Source of the DNA: Loxodes magnus
Taxonomy: Eukaryota; Ciliophora; Karyorelictea; Loxodida; Loxodidae
Length of the DNA stretch: 64,000 bases
Assembly (NCBI GenBank): GCA_946699065.1
Contig: CAMPDV010000937.1
Span: 62,001-126,000, forward strand
Reading direction: 5' to 3'
Shown here: positions 1 to 15,653 of the stretch, piece after piece
Numbering within the stretch: position 1 is the stretch's first letter
Layout: the number at the start of each line of letters is the position of its first letter
Made by a program: the position numbers and the translations under genes
The notes under the pieces: generated by a model
Told to the model about the DNA's origin: nothing
The model's database searches: none
Seen by the model: only the letters and a program-made list of their open reading frames with translations

Positions 1-3000
1 CCCGATACGATGAACTCTGAATCACTGGATATAGCCACAGCATATACATAATGTGTGTGACCACTCATGGTCTTACAGGTACCTGTCTTGACGTCCCATA
101 GTCTCACCGTCTTATCATTACTTCCCAATACGATGAACTCTGAATCACTGGATATAACCACAGCATATACATAACTAGTGTGACCACTCATGGTCTTACA
201 GGTACCTGTCTTGACGTTCCATAGTCTCACCGTCTAATCTACACTTCCCGATACGATGAACTCTGAATCACTGGATATAACCACAGCATATACATAATGT
301 GTGTGACCACTCATGGTCTTACAGGTACCTGTCTTGAAGTTCCATAGTCTCACCGTCTAATCTACACTTCCCGATACGATGAACTCTGAATCACTGGATA
401 TAGCCACAGCATATACATAACTAGTGTGACCACTCATGGTCTTACAGGTACCTGTCTTGACGTTCCATAGTCTCACCGTCTAATCATAACTTCCCGATAC
501 GATGAACTCTGAATCACTGGATATAGCCACAGCATATACACAACTAGTGTGACCACTCATGGTCTTACAGGTACCTGTCTTGACGTCCCATAGTCTCACC
601 GTTTTATCATTACTTCCCAATACGATGAACTCTGAATCACTGGATATAGCCACAGATAATACATAATGTGTGTGACCACTCATGGTCTTACAGGTAACTG
701 TCTTGACGTCCCATAGTCTCACCGTCTAATCATAACTTCCCGATACGATGAACTCTGAATCACTGGATATAGCCACAGATAATACATAATGTGTGTGACC
801 ACTCATGGTCTTACAGGTACCTGTCTTGACGTCCCATAGTCTCACCGTTTTATCATTACTTCCCGATACGATGAACTCTGAATCACTGGATATAGCCACA
901 GCATATACAGAACTAGTGTGACCACTCATGGTCTTACAGGTACCTGTCTTGACGTTCCATAGTCTCACCGTCTAATCATAACTTCCCGATACGATGAACT
1001 CTGAATCACTGGATATATCCACAGCATATACATAACTAGTGTGACCACTCATGGTCTTACAGGTAACTGTCTTGACGTCCCATAGTCTCACCGTATAATC
1101 TACACTTCCCGATACGATGAACTCTGAATCACTGGATATAGCCACAGCATATACATAACTAGTGTGACCACTCATGGTCTTACAGGTACCTGTCTTGACG
1201 TCCCATAGTCTCACCGTCTAATCATAACTTCCCGATACGATGAACTCTGAATCACTGGATATAGCCACAGCATATACAGAACTAGTGTGACCACTCATGG
1301 TCTTACAGGTACCTGTCTTGACGTCCCATAGTCTCACCGTCTAATCTACACTTCCCGATACGATGAACTCGGAATCACTGGATATAACCACAGCATATAC
1401 ATAATGTGTGTGACCACTCATGATCTTACAGGTACCTGTCTTGACGTCCCATAGTCTCACCGTCTAATCTACACTTCCCGATACGATGAACTCTGAATCA
1501 CTGGATATAGCCACAGCATATACATAACTAGTGTGACCACTCATGGTCTTACAGGTACCTGTCTTGACGTCCCATAGTCTCACCGTTTTATCATTACTTC
1601 CCAATACGATGAACTCTGAATCACTGGATATAGCCACAGATAATACATAATGTGTGTGACCACTCATGGTCTTACAGGTACCTGTCTTGACGTCCCATAG
1701 TCTCACCGTATAATCTTAACTTCCCGATACGATGAACTCTGAATCACTGGATATAGCCACAGCATTACAGCACTAGTGTGACCACTCATGGTCTTACAGG
1801 TACCTGTCTTGACGTTCCATAGTCTCACCGTCTAATCATAACTTCCCGATACGATGAACTCTGAATCACTGGATATAGCCACAGCATTACAGCACTAGTG
1901 TGACCACTCATGGTCTTACAGGTACCTGTCTTGACGTTCCATAGTCTCACCGTCTAATCATAACTTCCCGATACGATGAACTCTGAATCACTGGATATAT
2001 CCACAGCATATACATAACTAGTGTGACCACTCATGGTCTTACAGGTACCTGTCTTGAAGTTCTATAGTCTCACCGTCTTATCATTACTTCCCGATACGAT
2101 GAACTCTGAATCACTGGATATAACCACAGCATATACATAACTAGTGTGACCACTCATGGTCTTACAGGTACCTGTCTTGACGTCCCATAGTCTCACCGTG
2201 TTATCATTACTTCCCAATACGATGAACTCTGAATCACTGGATATAGCCACAGATAATACATAATGTGTGTGACCACTCATGGTCTTACAGGTAACTGTCT
2301 TGACGTCCCATAGTCTCACCGTCTAATCTTAACTTCCCGATACGATGAACTCTGAATCACTGGATATAGCCACAGCATTACAGCACTAGTGTGACCACTC
2401 ATGGTCTTACAGGTACCTGTCTTGACGTTCCATAGTCTCACCGTCTAATCATAACTTCCCGATACGATGAACTCTGAATCACTGGATATATCCACAGCAT
2501 ATACAGAACTAGTGTGACCACTCATGGTCTTACAGGTACCTGTCTTGACGTTCCATAGTCTCACCGTCTAATCATAACTTCCCGATACGATGAACTCTGA
2601 ATCACTGGATATAGCCACAGCATATACACAACTAGTGTGACCACTCATGGTCTTACAGGTACCTGTCTTGACGTCCCATAGTCTCACCGTCTAATCATAA
2701 CTTCCCGATACGATGAACTCTGAATCACTGGATATAACCACAGCATATACATAATGTGTGTGACCACTCATGATCTTACAGGTACCTGTCTTGACGTCCC
2801 ATAGTCTCACCGTCTAATCTACACTTCCCGATACGATGAACTCTGAATCACTGGATATAGCCACAGCATATACATAACTAGTGTGACCACTCATGGTCTT
2901 ACAGGTACCTGTCTTGACGTCCCATAGTCTCACCGTCTAATCTACACTTCCCGATACGATGAACTCTGAATCACTGGATATAGCCACAGCATATACATAA

Positions 3001-5079
3001 CTAGTGTGACCACTCATGGTCTTACAGGTACCTGTCTTGACGTCCCATAGTCTCACCGTCTAATCTTAACTTCCCGATACGATGAACTCTGAATCACTGG
3101 ATATAGCCACAGCATTACAGCACTAGTGTGACCACTCATGGTCTTACAGGTACCTGTCTTGACGTTCCATAGTCTCACCGTCTAATCATAACTTCCCGAT
3201 ACGATGAACTCTGAATCACTGGATATAGCCACAGCATTACAGCACTAGTGTGACCACTCATGGTCTTACAGGTACCTGTCTTGACGTTCCATAGTCTCAC
3301 CGTCTAATCATAACTTCCCGATACGATGAACTCTGAATCACTGGATATATCCACAGCATATACATAATGTGTGTGACCACTCATGGTCTTACAGGTACCT
3401 GTCTTGACGTTCCATAGTCTCACCGTCTTATCATTACTTCCCGATACGATGAACTCTGAATCACTGGATATAACCACAGCATATACATAACTAGTGTGAC
3501 CACTCATGGTCTTACAGGTACCTGTCTTGAAGTTCCATAGTCTCACCGTTTTATCATTACTTCCCAATACGATGAACTCTGAATCACTGGATATAGCCAC
3601 AGCATATACATAATGTGTGTGACCACTCATGGTCTTACAGGTACCTGTCTTGACGTCCCATAGTCTCACCGTCTAATCTACACTTCCCGATACGATGAAC
3701 TCTGAATCACTGGATATAGCCACAGCATATACATAACTAGTGTGACCACTCATGGTCTTACAGGTAACTGTCTTGACGTCCCATAGTCTCACCGTCTAAT
3801 CTACACTTCCCGATACGATGAACTCTGAATCACTGGATATAGCCACAGATAATACATAATGTGTGTGACCACTCATGGTCTTACAGGTACCTGTCTTGAC
3901 GTCCCATAGTCTCACCGTCTAATCTACACTTCCCGATACGATGAACTCTGAATCACTGGATATAGCCACAGCATATACATAATGTGTGTGACCACTCATG
4001 GTCTTACAGGTACCTGTCTTGACGTTCCATAGTCTCACCGTCTAATCATAACTTCCCGATACGATGAACTCTGAATCACTGGATATATCCACAGCATATA
4101 CATAATGTGTGTGACCACTCATGGTCTTACAGGTACCTGTCTTGACGTTCCATAGTCTCACCGTCTTATCATTACTTCCCAATACGATGAACTCTGAATC
4201 ACTGGATATAACCACAGCATATACATAACTAGTGTGACCACTCATGGTCTTACAGGTACCTGTCTTGACGTTCCATAGTCTCACCGTCTAATCATAACTT
4301 CCCGATACGATGAACTCTGAATCACTGGATATATCCACAGCATATACAGAACTAGTGTGACCACTCATGGTCTTACAGGTACCTGTCTTGACGTTCCATA
4401 GTCTCACCGTCTAATCATAACTTCCCGATACGATGAACTCTGAATCACTGGATATAGCCACAGCATATACACAACTAGTGTGACCACTCATGGTCTTACA
4501 GGTACCTGTCTTGACGTCCCATAGTCTCACCGTCTAATCATAACTTCCCGATACGATGAACTCTGAATCACTGGATATAACCACAGCATATACATAATGT
4601 GTGTGACCACTCATGATCTTACAGGTACCTGTCTTGACGTCCCATAGTCTCACCGTCTAATCTACACTTCCCGATACGATGAACTCTGAATCACTGGATA
4701 TAGCCACAGCATATACATAACTAGTGTGACCACTCATGGTCTTACAGGTACCTGTCTTGACGTCCCATAGTCTCACCGTCTAATCTTAACTTCCCGATAC
4801 GATGAACTCTGAATCACTGGATATAGCCACAGCATATACATAACTAGTGTGACCACTCATGGTCTTACAGGTACCTGTCTTGACGTCCCATAGTCTCACC
4901 GTCTAATCTTAACTTCCCGATACGATGAACTCTGAATCACTGGATATAGCCACAGCATTACAGCACTAGTGTGACCACTCATGGTCTTACAGGTACCTGT
5001 CTTGACGTTCCATAGTCTCACCGTCTAATCATAACTTCCCGATACGATGAACTCTGAATCACTGGATATAGCCACAGCA
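1..5079 (-). pseudogene. WD40 frame blocks 18-24 (about 41 units, six internal 122-bp units)
   Basis: The most frame-broken part of the array: internal 122-bp units near 4957, 3236, 3114, 2377, 1886 and 1764 split it into seven short blocks of 1 to 14 units. TAG at position 2 occurs in most junctions. Near 2063 the Trp7 codon TGG is TAG, the only TAG seen at that site. Asn2 is spelled AAC near 2199, a rare form. The longest open piece is the three-blade stretch 3304-3669. The array runs past the left edge in the same pattern. Confidence 0.6.
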
Positions 5080-6132
5080 TTACAGCACTAGTGTGACCAC
5101 TCATGGTCTTACAGGTACCTGTCTTGACGTTCCATAGTCTCACCGTCTAATCATAACTTCCCGATACGATGAACTCTGAATCACTGGATATATCCACAGC
5201 ATATACATAATGTGTGTGACCACTCATGGTCTTACAGGTACCTGTCTTGACGTTCCATAGTCTCACCGTCTTATCATTACTTCCCGATACGATGAACTCT
5301 GAATCACTGGATATAACCACAGCATATACATAACTAGTGTGACCACTCATGGTCTTACAGGTACCTGTCTTGAAGTTCCATAGTCTCACCGTTTTATCAT
5401 TACTTCCCAATACTATGAACTCTGAATCACTGGATATAGCCACAGATAATACATAATGTGTGTGACCACTCATGGTCTTACAGGTACCTGTCTTGACGTC
5501 CCATAGTCTCACCGTCTAATCTACACTTCCCGATACGATGAACTCTGAATCACTGGATATAGCCACAGCATATACATAACTAGTGTGACCACTCATGGTC
5601 TTACAGGTAACTGTCTTGACGTCCCATAGTCTCACCGTATAATCTACACTTCCCGATACGATGAACTCTGAATCACTGGATATAGCCACAGCATATACAT
5701 AACTAGTGTGACCACTCATGGTCTTACAGGTACCTGTCTTGACGTCCCATAGTCTCACCGTCTAATCTACACTTCCCGATACGATGAACTCTGAATCACT
5801 GGATATAGCCACAGCATATACATAATGTGTGTGACCACTCATGGTCTTACAGGTACCTGTCTTGACGTTCCATAGTCTCACCGTCTAATCATAACTTCCC
5901 GATACGATGAACTCTGAATCACTGGATATATCCACAGCATATACATAATGTGTGTGACCACTCATGGTCTTACAGGTACCTGTCTTGACGTTCCATAGTC
6001 TCACCGTCTTATCATTACTTCCCAATACGATGAACTCTGAATCACTGGATATAACCACAGCATATACATAACTAGTGTGACCACTCATGGTCTTACAGGT
6101 ACCTGTCTTGACGTCCCATAGTCTCACCGTTT
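2447..6132 (-). repeat. 1843-bp (15-unit) tandem duplication
   Basis: Copy A (about 2447-4289) is followed directly by copy B (about 4290-6132). The shift is 1843 bp, which is 15 units less two bases, because each copy contains two adjacent 122-bp units (near 3114/3236 and 4957/5079). The copies differ at a few places, for example near 3570/5413, where B has TACTATG for TACGATG on the plus strand and the LSV blade form in place of YAV, which looks like a conversion patch. Confidence 0.85.
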
Positions 6133-8399
6133 TATCATTACTTCCCAATACGATGAACTCTGAATCACTGGATATAGCCACAGCATATACATAACTAGTG
6201 TGACCACTCATGGTCTTACAGGTACCTGTCTTGACGTCCCATAGTCTCGCCGTCTAATCTTAACTTCCCGATACGATGAACTCTGAATCACTGGATATAG
6301 CCACAGCATATACAGAACTAGTGTGACCACTCATGGTCTTACAGGTACCTGTCTTGACGTTCCATAGTCTCACCGTCTAATCATAACTTCCCGATACGAT
6401 GAACTCTGAATCACTGGATATAGCCACAGCATATACAGAACTAGTGTGACCACTCATGGTCTTACAGGTAACTGTCTTGAAGTTCCATAGTCTCACCGTC
6501 TAATCTACACTTCCCGATACGATGAACTCTGAATCACTGGATATAGCCACAGATAATACATAATGTGTGTGACCACTCATGGTCTTACAGGTAACTGTCT
6601 TGACGTCCCATAGTCTCACCGTCTAATTATAACTTCCCGATACGATGAACTCGGAATCACTGGATATAGCCACAGCATATACATAACTAGTGTGACCACT
6701 CATGGTCTTACAGGTACCTGTCTTGACGTTCCATAGTCTCACCGTCTAATCATAACTTCCCGATACGATGAACTCTGAATCACTGGATATAGCCACAGCA
6801 TATACACAACTAGTGTGACCACTCATGGTCTTACAGGTACCTGTCTTGACGTCCCATAGTCTCACCGTTTTATCATTACTTCCCAATACGATGAACTCTG
6901 AATCACTGGATATAGCCACAGATAATACATAATGTGTGTGACCACTCATGGTCTTACAGGTAACTGTCTTGACGTCCCATAGTCTCACCGTCTAATCATA
7001 ACTTCCCGATACGATGAACTCTGAATCACTGGATATAGCCACAGCATATACATAATGTGTGTGACCACTCATGGTCTTACAGGTACCTGTCTTGACGTCC
7101 CATAGTCTCACCGTCTTATCATTACTTCCCAATACGATGAACTCTGAATCACTGGATATAACCACAGCATATACATAACTAGTGTGACCACTCATGGTCT
7201 TACAGGTACCTGTCTTGACGTCCCATAGTCTCACCGTTTTATCATTACTTCCCAATACGATGAACTCTGAATCACTGGATATAGCCACAGATAATACATA
7301 ATGTGTGTGACCACTCATGGTCTTACAGGTAACTGTCTTGACGTCCCATAGTCTCACCGTCTAATCATAACTTCCCGATACGATGAACTCTGAATCACTG
7401 GATATAGCCACAGATAATACATAATGTGTGTGACCACTCATGGTCTTACAGGTACCTGTCTTGACGTCCCATAGTCTCACCGTTTTATCATTACTTCCCG
7501 ATACGATGAACTCTGAATCACTGGATATAGCCACAGCATATACAGAACTAGTGTGACCACTCATGGTCTTACAGGTACCTGTCTTGACGTTCCATAGTCT
7601 CACCGTCTAATCATAACTTCCCGATACGATGAACTCTGAATCACTGGATATATCCACAGATAATACATAATGTGTGTGACCACTCATGGTCTTACAGGTA
7701 CCTGTCTTGAAGTTCCATAGTCTCACCGTCTAATCTACACTTCCCGATACGATGAACTCTGAATCACTGGATATAGCCACAGCATATACATAATGTGTGT
7801 GACCACTCATGGTCTTACAGGTACCTGTCTTGACGTTCCATAGTCTCACCGTCTAATCATAACTTCCCGATACGATGAACTCTGAATCACTGGATATATC
7901 CACAGCATATACACAACTAGTGTGACCACTCATGGTCTTACAGGTACCTGTCTTGACGTCCCATAGTCTCACCGTCTAATCTACACTTCCCGATACGATG
8001 AACTCGGAATCACTGGATATAACCACAGCATATACATAATGTGTGTGACCACTCATGATCTTACAGGTACCTGTCTTGACGTCCCATAGTCTCACCGTCT
8101 AATCTACACTTCCCGATACGATGAACTCTGAATCACTGGATATAGCCACAGCATATACATAATGTGTGTGACCACTCATGGTCTTACAGGTACCTGTCTT
8201 GACGTCCCATAGTCTCACCGTTTTATCATTACTTCCCAATACGATGAACTCTGAATCACTGGATATAGCCACAGATAATACATAATGTGTGTGACCACTC
8301 ATGGTCTTACAGGTACCTGTCTTGACGTCCCATAGTCTCACCGTATAATCTCTACTTCCCGATACGATGAACTCTGAATCACTGGATATAGCCACAGCA
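5080..8399 (-). pseudogene. WD40 frame block 17 (27 units)
   Basis: Twenty-seven units in one frame between 122-bp units near 5079 and 8399, with TAG at position 2 as the common stop. Open pieces have two or three blades (5147-5512, 6992-7357). Near 6249 Val4 is Ala (GCG), which removes the usual in-blade GTG. The two-blade stretch 6746-6988 equals 480-722 and 7361-7603 equals 726-968, so the left window edge shares ancestry with this block. Confidence 0.6.
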
Positions 8400-11300
8400 T
8401 TACAGCACTAGTGTGACCACTCATGGTCTTACAGGTACCTGTCTTGACGTTCCATAGTCTCACCGTCTAATCATAACTTCCCGATACGATGAACTCTGAA
8501 TCACTGGATATAACCACAGCATATACATAATGTGTGTGACCACTCATGGTCTTACAGGTACCTGTCTTGACGTTCCATAGTCTCACCGTCTTATCATTAC
8601 TTCCCGATACGATGAACTCTGAATCACTGGATATAACCACAGCATATACATAACTAGTGTGACCACTCATGGTCTTACAGGTACCTGTCTTGAAGTTCCA
8701 TAGTCTCACCGTCTAATCTACACTTCCCGATACGATGAACTCTGAATCACTGGATATAGCCACAGCATATACATAACTAGTGTGACCACTCATGGTCTTA
8801 CAGGTACCTGTCTTGACGTCCCATAGTCTCACCGTCTAATCATAACTTCCCGATACGATGAACTCTGAATCACTGGATATATCCACAGCATATACAGAAC
8901 TAGTGTGACCACTCATGGTCTTACAGGTACCTGTCTTGACGTTCCATAGTCTCACCGTCTAATCATAACTTCCCGATACGATGAACTCTGAATCACTGGA
9001 TATAGCCACAGCATATACACAACTAGTGTGACCACTCATGGTCTTACAGGTACCTGTCTTGACGTCCCATAGTCTCACCGTCTAATCATAACTTCCCGAT
9101 ACGATGAACTCTGAATCACTGGATATAACCACAGCATATACATAATGTGTGTGACCACTCATGATCTTACAGGTACCTGTCTTGACGTCCCATAGTCTCA
9201 CCGTCTAATCTACACTTCCCGATACGATGAACTCTGAATCACTGGATATAGCCACAGCATATACATAACTAGTGTGACCACTCATGGTCTTACAGGTACC
9301 TGTCTTGACGTCCCATAGTCTCACCGTCTAATCTACACTTCCCGATACGATGAACTCTGAATCACTGGATATAGCCACAGCATATACATAACTAGTGTGA
9401 CCACTCATGGTCTTACAGGTACCTGTCTTGACGTCCCATAGTCTCACCGTCTAATCTTAACTTCCCGATACGATGAACTCTGAATCACTGGATATAGCCA
9501 CAGCATTACAGCACTAGTGTGACCACTCATGGTCTTACAGGTACCTGTCTTGACGTTCCATAGTCTCACCGTCTAATCATAACTTCCCGATACGATGAAC
9601 TCTGAATCACTGGATATAGCCACAGCATTACAGCACTAGTGTGACCACTCATGGTCTTACAGGTACCTGTCTTGACGTTCCATAGTCTCACCGTCTAATC
9701 ATAACTTCCCGATACGATGAACTCTGAATCACTGGATATATCCACAGCATATACATAATGTGTGTGACCACTCATGGTCTTACAGGTACCTGTCTTGACG
9801 TTCCATAGTCTCACCGTCTTATCATTACTTCCCGATACGATGAACTCTGAATCACTGGATATAACCACAGCATATACATAACTAGTGTGACCACTCATGG
9901 TCTTACAGGTACCTGTCTTGAAGTTCCATAGTCTCACCGTTTTATCATTACTTCCCAATACGATGAACTCTGAATCACTGGATATAGCCACAGCATATAC
10001 ATAATGTGTGTGACCACTCATGGTCTTACAGGTACCTGTCTTGACGTCCCATAGTCTCACCGTCTAATCTACACTTCCCGATACGATGAACTCTGAATCA
10101 CTGGATATAGCCACAGCATATACATAACTAGTGTGACCACTCATGGTCTTACAGGTAACTGTCTTGACGTCCCATAGTCTCACCGTCTAATCTACACTTC
10201 CCGATACGATGAACTCTGAATCACTGGATATAGCCACAGATAATACATAATGTGTGTGACCACTCATGGTCTTACAGGTACCTGTCTTGACGTCCCATAG
10301 TCTCACCGTCTAATCTACACTTCCCGATACGATGAACTCGGAATCACTGGATATAGCCACAGCATATACATAATGTGTGTGACCACTCATGGTCTTACAG
10401 GTACCTGTCTTGAAGTTCCATAGTCTCACCGTCTAATCTACACTTCCCGATACGATGAACTCTGAATCACTGGATATAGCCACAGCATATACAGAACTAG
10501 TGTGACCACTCATGGTCTTACAGGTACCTGTCTTGACGTTCCATAGTCTCACCGTCTAATCTACACTTCCCGATACGATGAACTCTGAATCACTGGATAT
10601 ATCCACAGATAATACATAATGTGTGTGACCACTCATGGTCTTACAGGTACCTGTCTTGAAGTTCCATAGTCTCACCGTCTAATCTACACTTCCCGATACG
10701 ATGAACTCTGAATCACTGGATATAGCCACAGCATATACAGAACTAGTGTGACCACTCATGGTCTTACAGGTAACTGTCTTGACGTCCCATAGTCTCACCG
10801 TCTAATCTACACTTCCCGATACGATGAACTCTGAATCACTGGATATAGCCACAGATAATACACAACTAGTGTGACCACTCATGGTCTTACAGGTACCTGT
10901 CTTGACGTCCCATAGTCTCACCGTCTAATCTACACTTCCCGATACGATGAACTCTGAATCACTGGATATAGCCACAGCATATACATAACTAGTGTGACCA
11001 CTCATGGTCTTACAGGTACCTGTCTTGACGTCCCATAGTCTCACCGTCTAATCTACACTTCCCGATACGATGAACTCTGAATCACTGGATATAACCACAG
11101 CATATACATAACTAGTGTGACCACTCATGGTCTTACAGGTACCTGTCTTGACGTCCCATAGTCTCACCGTATTATCTGCACTTCCCGATACGATGAACTC
11201 TGAATCACTGGATATAGCCACAGATAATACATAATGTGTGTGACCACTCATGGTCTTACAGGTACCTGTCTTGACGTCCCATAGTCTCACCGTTTTATCA

Positions 11301-11471
11301 TTACTTCCCAATACGATGAACTCTGAATCACTGGATATTGCCACAGCATATACACAACTAGTGTGACCACTCATGGTCTTACAGGTACCTGTCTTGACGT
11401 TCCATAGTCTCACCGTATAATCTCTACTTCCCGATACGATGAACTCTGAATCACTGGATATAGCCACAGCA
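8400..11471 (-). pseudogene. WD40 frame blocks 14-16 (25 units, two internal 122-bp units)
   Basis: About 25 units, frame-broken by 122-bp units near 9506 and 9627, which are adjacent units. The three-blade stretch 9695-10060 and the four-unit piece 11048-11467 are the longest open parts. Most of 8838-10410 is a displaced copy of 2447-4020. A unit near 11521 has Leu in place of Trp7. Confidence 0.6.
8838..10410 (-). repeat. Displaced third copy of the 15-unit segment
   Basis: This matches copy A of the 2447-6132 duplication at a shift of 6391 bp over about 1.57 kb, including the two adjacent 122-bp units and the three-blade stretch (9695-10060 equals 3304-3669). It agrees with copy A rather than B where the two differ, so it came from A or from their common ancestor. 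Confidence 0.8.
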
Positions 11472-14400
11472 TTACAGCACTAGTGTGACCACTCATGGTC
11501 TTACAGGTACCTGTCTTGAAGTTCAATAGTCTCACCGTCTAATCATAACTTCCCGATACGATGAACTCTGAATCACTGGATATATCCACAGCATATACAT
11601 AATGTGTGTGACCACTCATGGTCTTACAGGTACCTGTCTTGACGTTCCATAGTCTCACCGTCTTATCATCACTTCCCGATACGATGAACTCTGAATCACT
11701 GGATATAACCACAGCATATACATAACTAGTGTGACCACTCATGGTCTTACAGGTACCTGTCTTGAAGTTCCATAGTCTCACCGTTTTATCATTACTTCCC
11801 AATACGATGAACTCTGAATCACTGGACATAGCCACAGATAATACATAATGTGTGTGACCACTCATGGTCTTACAGGTACCTGTCTTGACGTCCCATAGTC
11901 TCACCGTCTAATCTACACTTCCCGATACGATGAACTCTGAATCACTGGATATAGCCACAGCATATACATAACTAGTGTGACCACTCATGGTCTTACAGGT
12001 AACTGTCTTGACGTCCCATAGTCTCACCGTCTAATCTACACTTCCCGATACGATGAACTCTGAATCACTGGATATAGCCACAGATAATACATAATGTGTG
12101 TGACCACTCATGGTCTTACAGGTACCTGTCTTGACGTCCCATAGTCTCACCGTCTAATCATAACTTCCCGATACGATGAACTCTGAATCACTGGATATAG
12201 CCACAGCATATACATAACTAGTGTGACCACTCATGGTCTTACAGGTACCTGTCTTGACGTCCCATAGTCTCACCGTATAATCTCTACTTCCCGATACGAT
12301 GAACTCTGAATCACTGGATATAGCCACAGCATATACAGAACTAGTGTGACCACTCATGGTCTTACAGGTAACTGTCTTGACGTCCCATAGTCTCACCGTC
12401 TAATCTACACTTCCCGATACGATGAACTCTGAATCACTGGATATAGCCACAGATAATACACAACTAGTGTGACCACTCATGGTCTTACAGGTACCTGTCT
12501 TGACGTCCCATAGTCTCACCGTCTAATCTACACTTCCCGATACGATGAACTCTGAATCACTGGATATAACCACAGCATATACATAACTAGTGTGACCACT
12601 CATGGTCTTACAGGTACCTGTCTTGAAGTTCCATAGTCTCACCGTCTAATCTACACTTCCCGATACGATGAACTCTGAATCACTGGATATAGCCACAGCA
12701 TATACAGAACTAGTGTGACCACTCATGGTCTTACAGGTACCTGTCTTGACGTCCCATAGTCTCACCGTCTAATCTACACTTCCCGATACGATGAACTCTG
12801 AATCACTGGATATAACCACAGCATATACATAACTAGTGTGACCACTCATGGTCTTACAGGTACCTGTCTTGACGTTCCATAGTCTCACCGTCTTATCATT
12901 ACTTCCCGATACGATGAACTCTGAATCACTGGATATAACCACAGCATATACATAACTAGTGTGACCACTCATGGTCTTACAGGTACCTGTCTTGAAGTTC
13001 CATAGTCTCACCGTCTAATCTACACTTCCCGATACGATGAACTCTGAATCACTGGATATAGCCACAGCATATACATAACTAGTGTGACCACTCATGGTCT
13101 TACAGGTACCTGTCTTGACGTCCCATAGTCTCACCGTCTAATCTACACTTCCCGATACGATGAACTCTGAATCACTGGATATAGCCACAGCATATACATA
13201 ACTAGTGTGACCACTCATGGTCTTACAGGTACCTGTCTTGACGTCCCATAGTCTCACCGTCTAATCTACACTTCCCGATACGATGAACTCTGAATCACTG
13301 GATATAGCCACAGCATATACATAACTAGTGTGACCACTCATGGTCTTACAGGTACCTGTCTTGACGTTCCATAGTCTCACCGTATAATCTTAACTTCCCG
13401 ATACGATGAACTCTGAATCACTGGATATAGCCACAGATAATACACAACTAGTGTGACCACTCATGGTCTTACAGGTACCTGTCTTGACGTTCCATAGTCT
13501 CACCGTCTAATCATAACTTCCCGATACGATGAACTCTGAATCACTGGATATATCCACAGCATATACATAATGTGTGTGACCACTCATGGTCTTACAGGTA
13601 CCTGTCTTGAAGTTCCATAGTCTCACCGTCTAATCTACACTTCCCGATACGATGAACTCTGAATCACTGGATATAGCCACAGCATATACAGAACTAGTGT
13701 GACCACTCATGGTCTTACAGGTACCTGTCTTGAAGTTCCATAGTCTCACCGTTTTATCATTACTTCCCAATACGATGAACTCTGAATCACTGGACATAGC
13801 CACAGATAATACATAATGTGTGTGACCACTCATGGTCTTACAGGTACCTGTCTTGACGTCCCATAGTCTCACCGTCTTATCTCTACTTCCCGATACGATG
13901 AACTCTGAATCACTGGATATATCCACAGATAATACATAATGTGTGTGACCACTCATGGTCTTACAGGTACCTGTCTTGAAGTTCCATAGTCTCACCGTCT
14001 AATCTACACTTCCCGATACGATGAACTCTGAATCACTGGATATAACCACAGCATATACAGAACTAGTGTGACCACTCATGGTCTTACAGGTAACTGTCTT
14101 GACGTCCCATAGTCTCACCGTCTAATCTACACTTCCCGATACGATGAACTCTGAATCACTGGATATAGCCACAGCATATACATAACTAGTGTGACCACTC
14201 ATGGTCTTACAGGTACCTGTCTTGACGTCCCATAGTCTCACCGTCTAATCTACACTTCCCGATACGATGAACTCTGAATCACTGGATATAGCCACAGCAT
14301 ATACAGAACTAGTGTGACCACTCATGGTCTTACAGGTACCTGTCTTGACGTTCCATAGTCTCACCGTTTTATCATTACTTCCCAATACGATGAACTCTGA

Positions 14401-15653
14401 ATCACTGGATATAGCCACAGATAATACATAATGTGTGTGACCACTCATGGTCTTACAGGTACCTGTCTTGACGTCCCATAGTCTCACCGTCTTATCTCTA
14501 CTTCCCGATACGATGAACTCTGAATCACTGGATATATCCACAGATAATACATAATGTGTGTGACCACTCATGGTCTTACAGGTACCTGTCTTGACGTCCC
14601 ATAGTCTCACCGTCTAATCTACACTTCCCGATACGATGAACTCTGAATCACTGGATATAGCCACAGCATATACATAACTAGTGTGACCACTCATGGTCTT
14701 ACAGGTACCTGTCTTGACGTCCCATAGTCTCACCGTTTTATCATTACTTCCCGATACGATGAACTCTGAATCACTGGATATAGCCACAGCATATACAGAA
14801 CTAGTGTGACCACTCATGGTCTTACAGGTACCTGTCTTGACGTTCCATAGTCTCACCGTCTAATCTACACTTCCCGATACGATGAACTCTGAATCACTGG
14901 ATATAGCCACAGATAATACATAATGTGTGTGACCACTCATGATCTTACAGGTACCTGTCTTGACGTCCCATAGTCTCACCGTATTATCTGCACTTCCCGA
15001 TACGATGAACTCTGAATCACTGGATATAGCCACAGCATATACACAACTAGTGTGACCACTCATGGTCTTACAGGTACCTGTCTTGACGTCCCATAGTCTC
15101 ACCGTCTAATCTACACTTCCCGATACGATGAACTCTGAATCACTGGATATAACCACAGCATATACATAATGTGTGTGACCACTCATGGTCTTACAGGTAC
15201 CTGTCTTGACGTCCCATAGTCTCACCGTCTAATCTACACTTCCCGATACGATGAACTCTGAATCACTGGATATAACCACAGCATATACATAATGTGTGTG
15301 ACCACTCATGGTCTTACAGGTACCTGTCTTGACGTCCCATAGTCTCACCGTCTAATCTACACTTCCCGATACGATGAACTCTGAATCACTGGATATAGCC
15401 ACAGCATATACAGAACTAGTGTGACCACTCATGGTCTTACAGGTACCTGTCTTGACGTCCCATAGTCTCACCGTTTTATCATTACTTCCCAATACGATGA
15501 ACTCTGAATCACTGGATATTGCCACAGCATATACACAACTAGTGTGACCACTCATGGTCTTACAGGTACCTGTCTTGACGTTCCATAGTCTCACCGTATA
15601 ATCTCTACTTCCCGATACGATGAACTCTGAATCACTGGATATAGCCACAGCAT
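11472..15653 (-). pseudogene. WD40 frame block 13 (34 units)
   Basis: About 34 units with TAG at position 2 as the only common stop. Three-blade open pieces lie at 11539-11904, 13630-13995 and 14245-14610, the last two being near copies 615 bp (5 units) apart. Met29 variants (AMSS) occur in the first two. Asp41 is present once, near 11670 (SGSDDKTV). Confidence 0.6.
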